Positions 51,639 to 52,194 of a stretch of DNA of 52,194 nucleotides are shown here, piece after piece (position 1 is the first letter of the stretch; every line of letters begins with the position of its first letter). The stretch spans positions 1 through 52,194 of the forward strand of contig CAYMUX010000006.1 of NCBI GenBank assembly GCA_964393845.1, given 5' to 3'. Position numbers and translations under genes: made by a program. The DNA comes from UBA6902 sp964393845. GTDB taxonomy: Bacteria > Nitrospirota > Thermodesulfovibrionia > UBA6902. Below the pieces are notes generated by a model. That model ran no database searches. It was not told the origin of the DNA and was given only the letters and a program-made list of their open reading frames with translations.

Positions 51639-52019
51639 TTACTCAGCCATCTGCAAAGCATTCCCATTTAATTTAATATCTGTTATGTCCCATTCTTTAA
51701 ACACAACTGTAAAGTCATTGGCATTTTCTACATTGACATCTTTGGGGATATCAAAAACCTTACGGCTGATGGGACCCTCATCGTGCGCCTTGCCGAGCAG
51801 GGCTGTAACCTGATCGATACCGAGGTTAATAGTCACTATCATTAAAAAATATGGCTCATTCATTACGTTACTTATTATAGGATTGATCTTGGCTAATGCC
51901 TTAGGTTCAAGCATAGTAGTAAATTCACCTGTCCCCAAATAAAGCTCATCGGGAAAGCGTATCTCTGAATAAGCCACTCCGGGGATGGGATTATCTTCTC
52001 GATTTTCTAATTCTGCCAT
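51639..52019 (-). CDS. Hypothetical protein (126 aa)
   Basis: A minus-strand gene with an excellent GGAGGTAAT Shine-Dalgarno, which fixes the start at ATG 52019 rather than the longer in-frame option. The product (MAELENREDNPIPGVAYSEIRF ... GIDQVTALLGKAHDEGPISRKV ... FTVVFKEWDITDIKLNGNALQM) has no signal peptide or membrane segment and appears to be a small alpha/beta protein. I do not recognise a family. It converges on the HD-GYP gene; the last about 110 bases of the window are AT-rich and show nothing clear. Confidence 0.7.
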   Translation of the reverse strand: MAELENREDNPIPGVAYSEIRFPDELYLGTGEFTTMLEPKALAKINPIISNVMNEPYFLMIVTINLGIDQVTALLGKAHDEGPISRKVFDIPKDVNVENANDFTVVFKEWDITDIKLNGNALQMAE

Positions 52020-52194
52020 TATTACCTCCAAATAGTATCTTATATGATTCCTAATATGTAACGCACAAATTCTAACATACATTTAACAACTAATTACAAA
52101 TGTCAAAACCCGGATGCTGAATGAAATTCCCTTAACCCTAATAATGCAGACATTGAAAAATAATTTGTTTAACTCGATAAATTTATAATCAAAT

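Overview
The window looks like a chromosomal contig of a Gram-negative, outer-membrane-bearing bacterium, most likely of the Nitrospirota/Deltaproteobacteria-like groundwater lineages. This is an inference from gene content and style: exosortase with EpsI, an Mla system with an unusually long MCE protein, a short fused aconitase, many lipoproteins and FnIII/YD proteins. No rRNA or tRNA is present to settle it. Most genes are on the plus strand and the core genes are tightly packed.

Layout. 1-2900 is a decayed accessory stretch: the tail of a coiled-coil gene, a broken REP-associated (Y1) transposase, two TumA/TumE-like toxin-antitoxin loci (the second with a shortened toxin) and an Uma2-family nuclease. 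2924-7960 is the end of an exopolysaccharide/exosortase locus: a DUF4091-type glycosidase-like protein, exosortase, EpsI and APS kinase. 8080-9062 holds two minus-strand lipoproteins. 9261-28804 is core: def, fmt, a PASTA protein, rpe, a TPR protein, an RDD protein, mreBCD-mrdA-rodA (cell elongation), mlaE-mlaF-mlaD plus a large lipoprotein (lipid transport), and uppS-cdsA-dxr-rseP with a Nudix hydrolase (isoprenoid, phospholipid and envelope-stress functions). 28855-31273 has a cold-shock gene and aconitase. 31321-32925 is a minus-strand block with a nucleotidyltransferase pair and a PIN toxin/antitoxin pair.

32926-43474 is an accessory island: a gene-poor stretch with a tetranucleotide microsatellite, a large foreign-looking RHS/YD protein gene broken by a frameshift, a secreted FnIII/InlB-type protein, an STN-domain protein, and a lipoprotein-like gene split by a mobile element. 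43604-48238 is a TPP-riboswitch-controlled thiamine operon (a HydG/ThiH-like radical SAM enzyme, thiS, thiG, thiE, thiC). 48557-51578 is a two-gene HEAT-repeat/HD-GYP signalling module. A minus-strand gene of unknown function follows.

The most notable finding is a 103-bp non-coding element with about 19-bp terminal inverted repeats. It is present in three identical copies (33720, 42214 and, inverted, 48277), each bounded by TA: a MITE that appears recently mobile. One copy splits a gene so exactly that removing 101 bp restores the frame. Another sits between the Shine-Dalgarno and the ATG of the RHS gene. A second, unrelated family of GC-rich palindromes beginning GTAGGGGC/GTACGGGC is scattered around rodA and the thi operon, and one copy lies inside the thiE reading frame and is translated. 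The gene in the ThiH position carries a HydG-type C-terminal CX2CX22C cluster motif.
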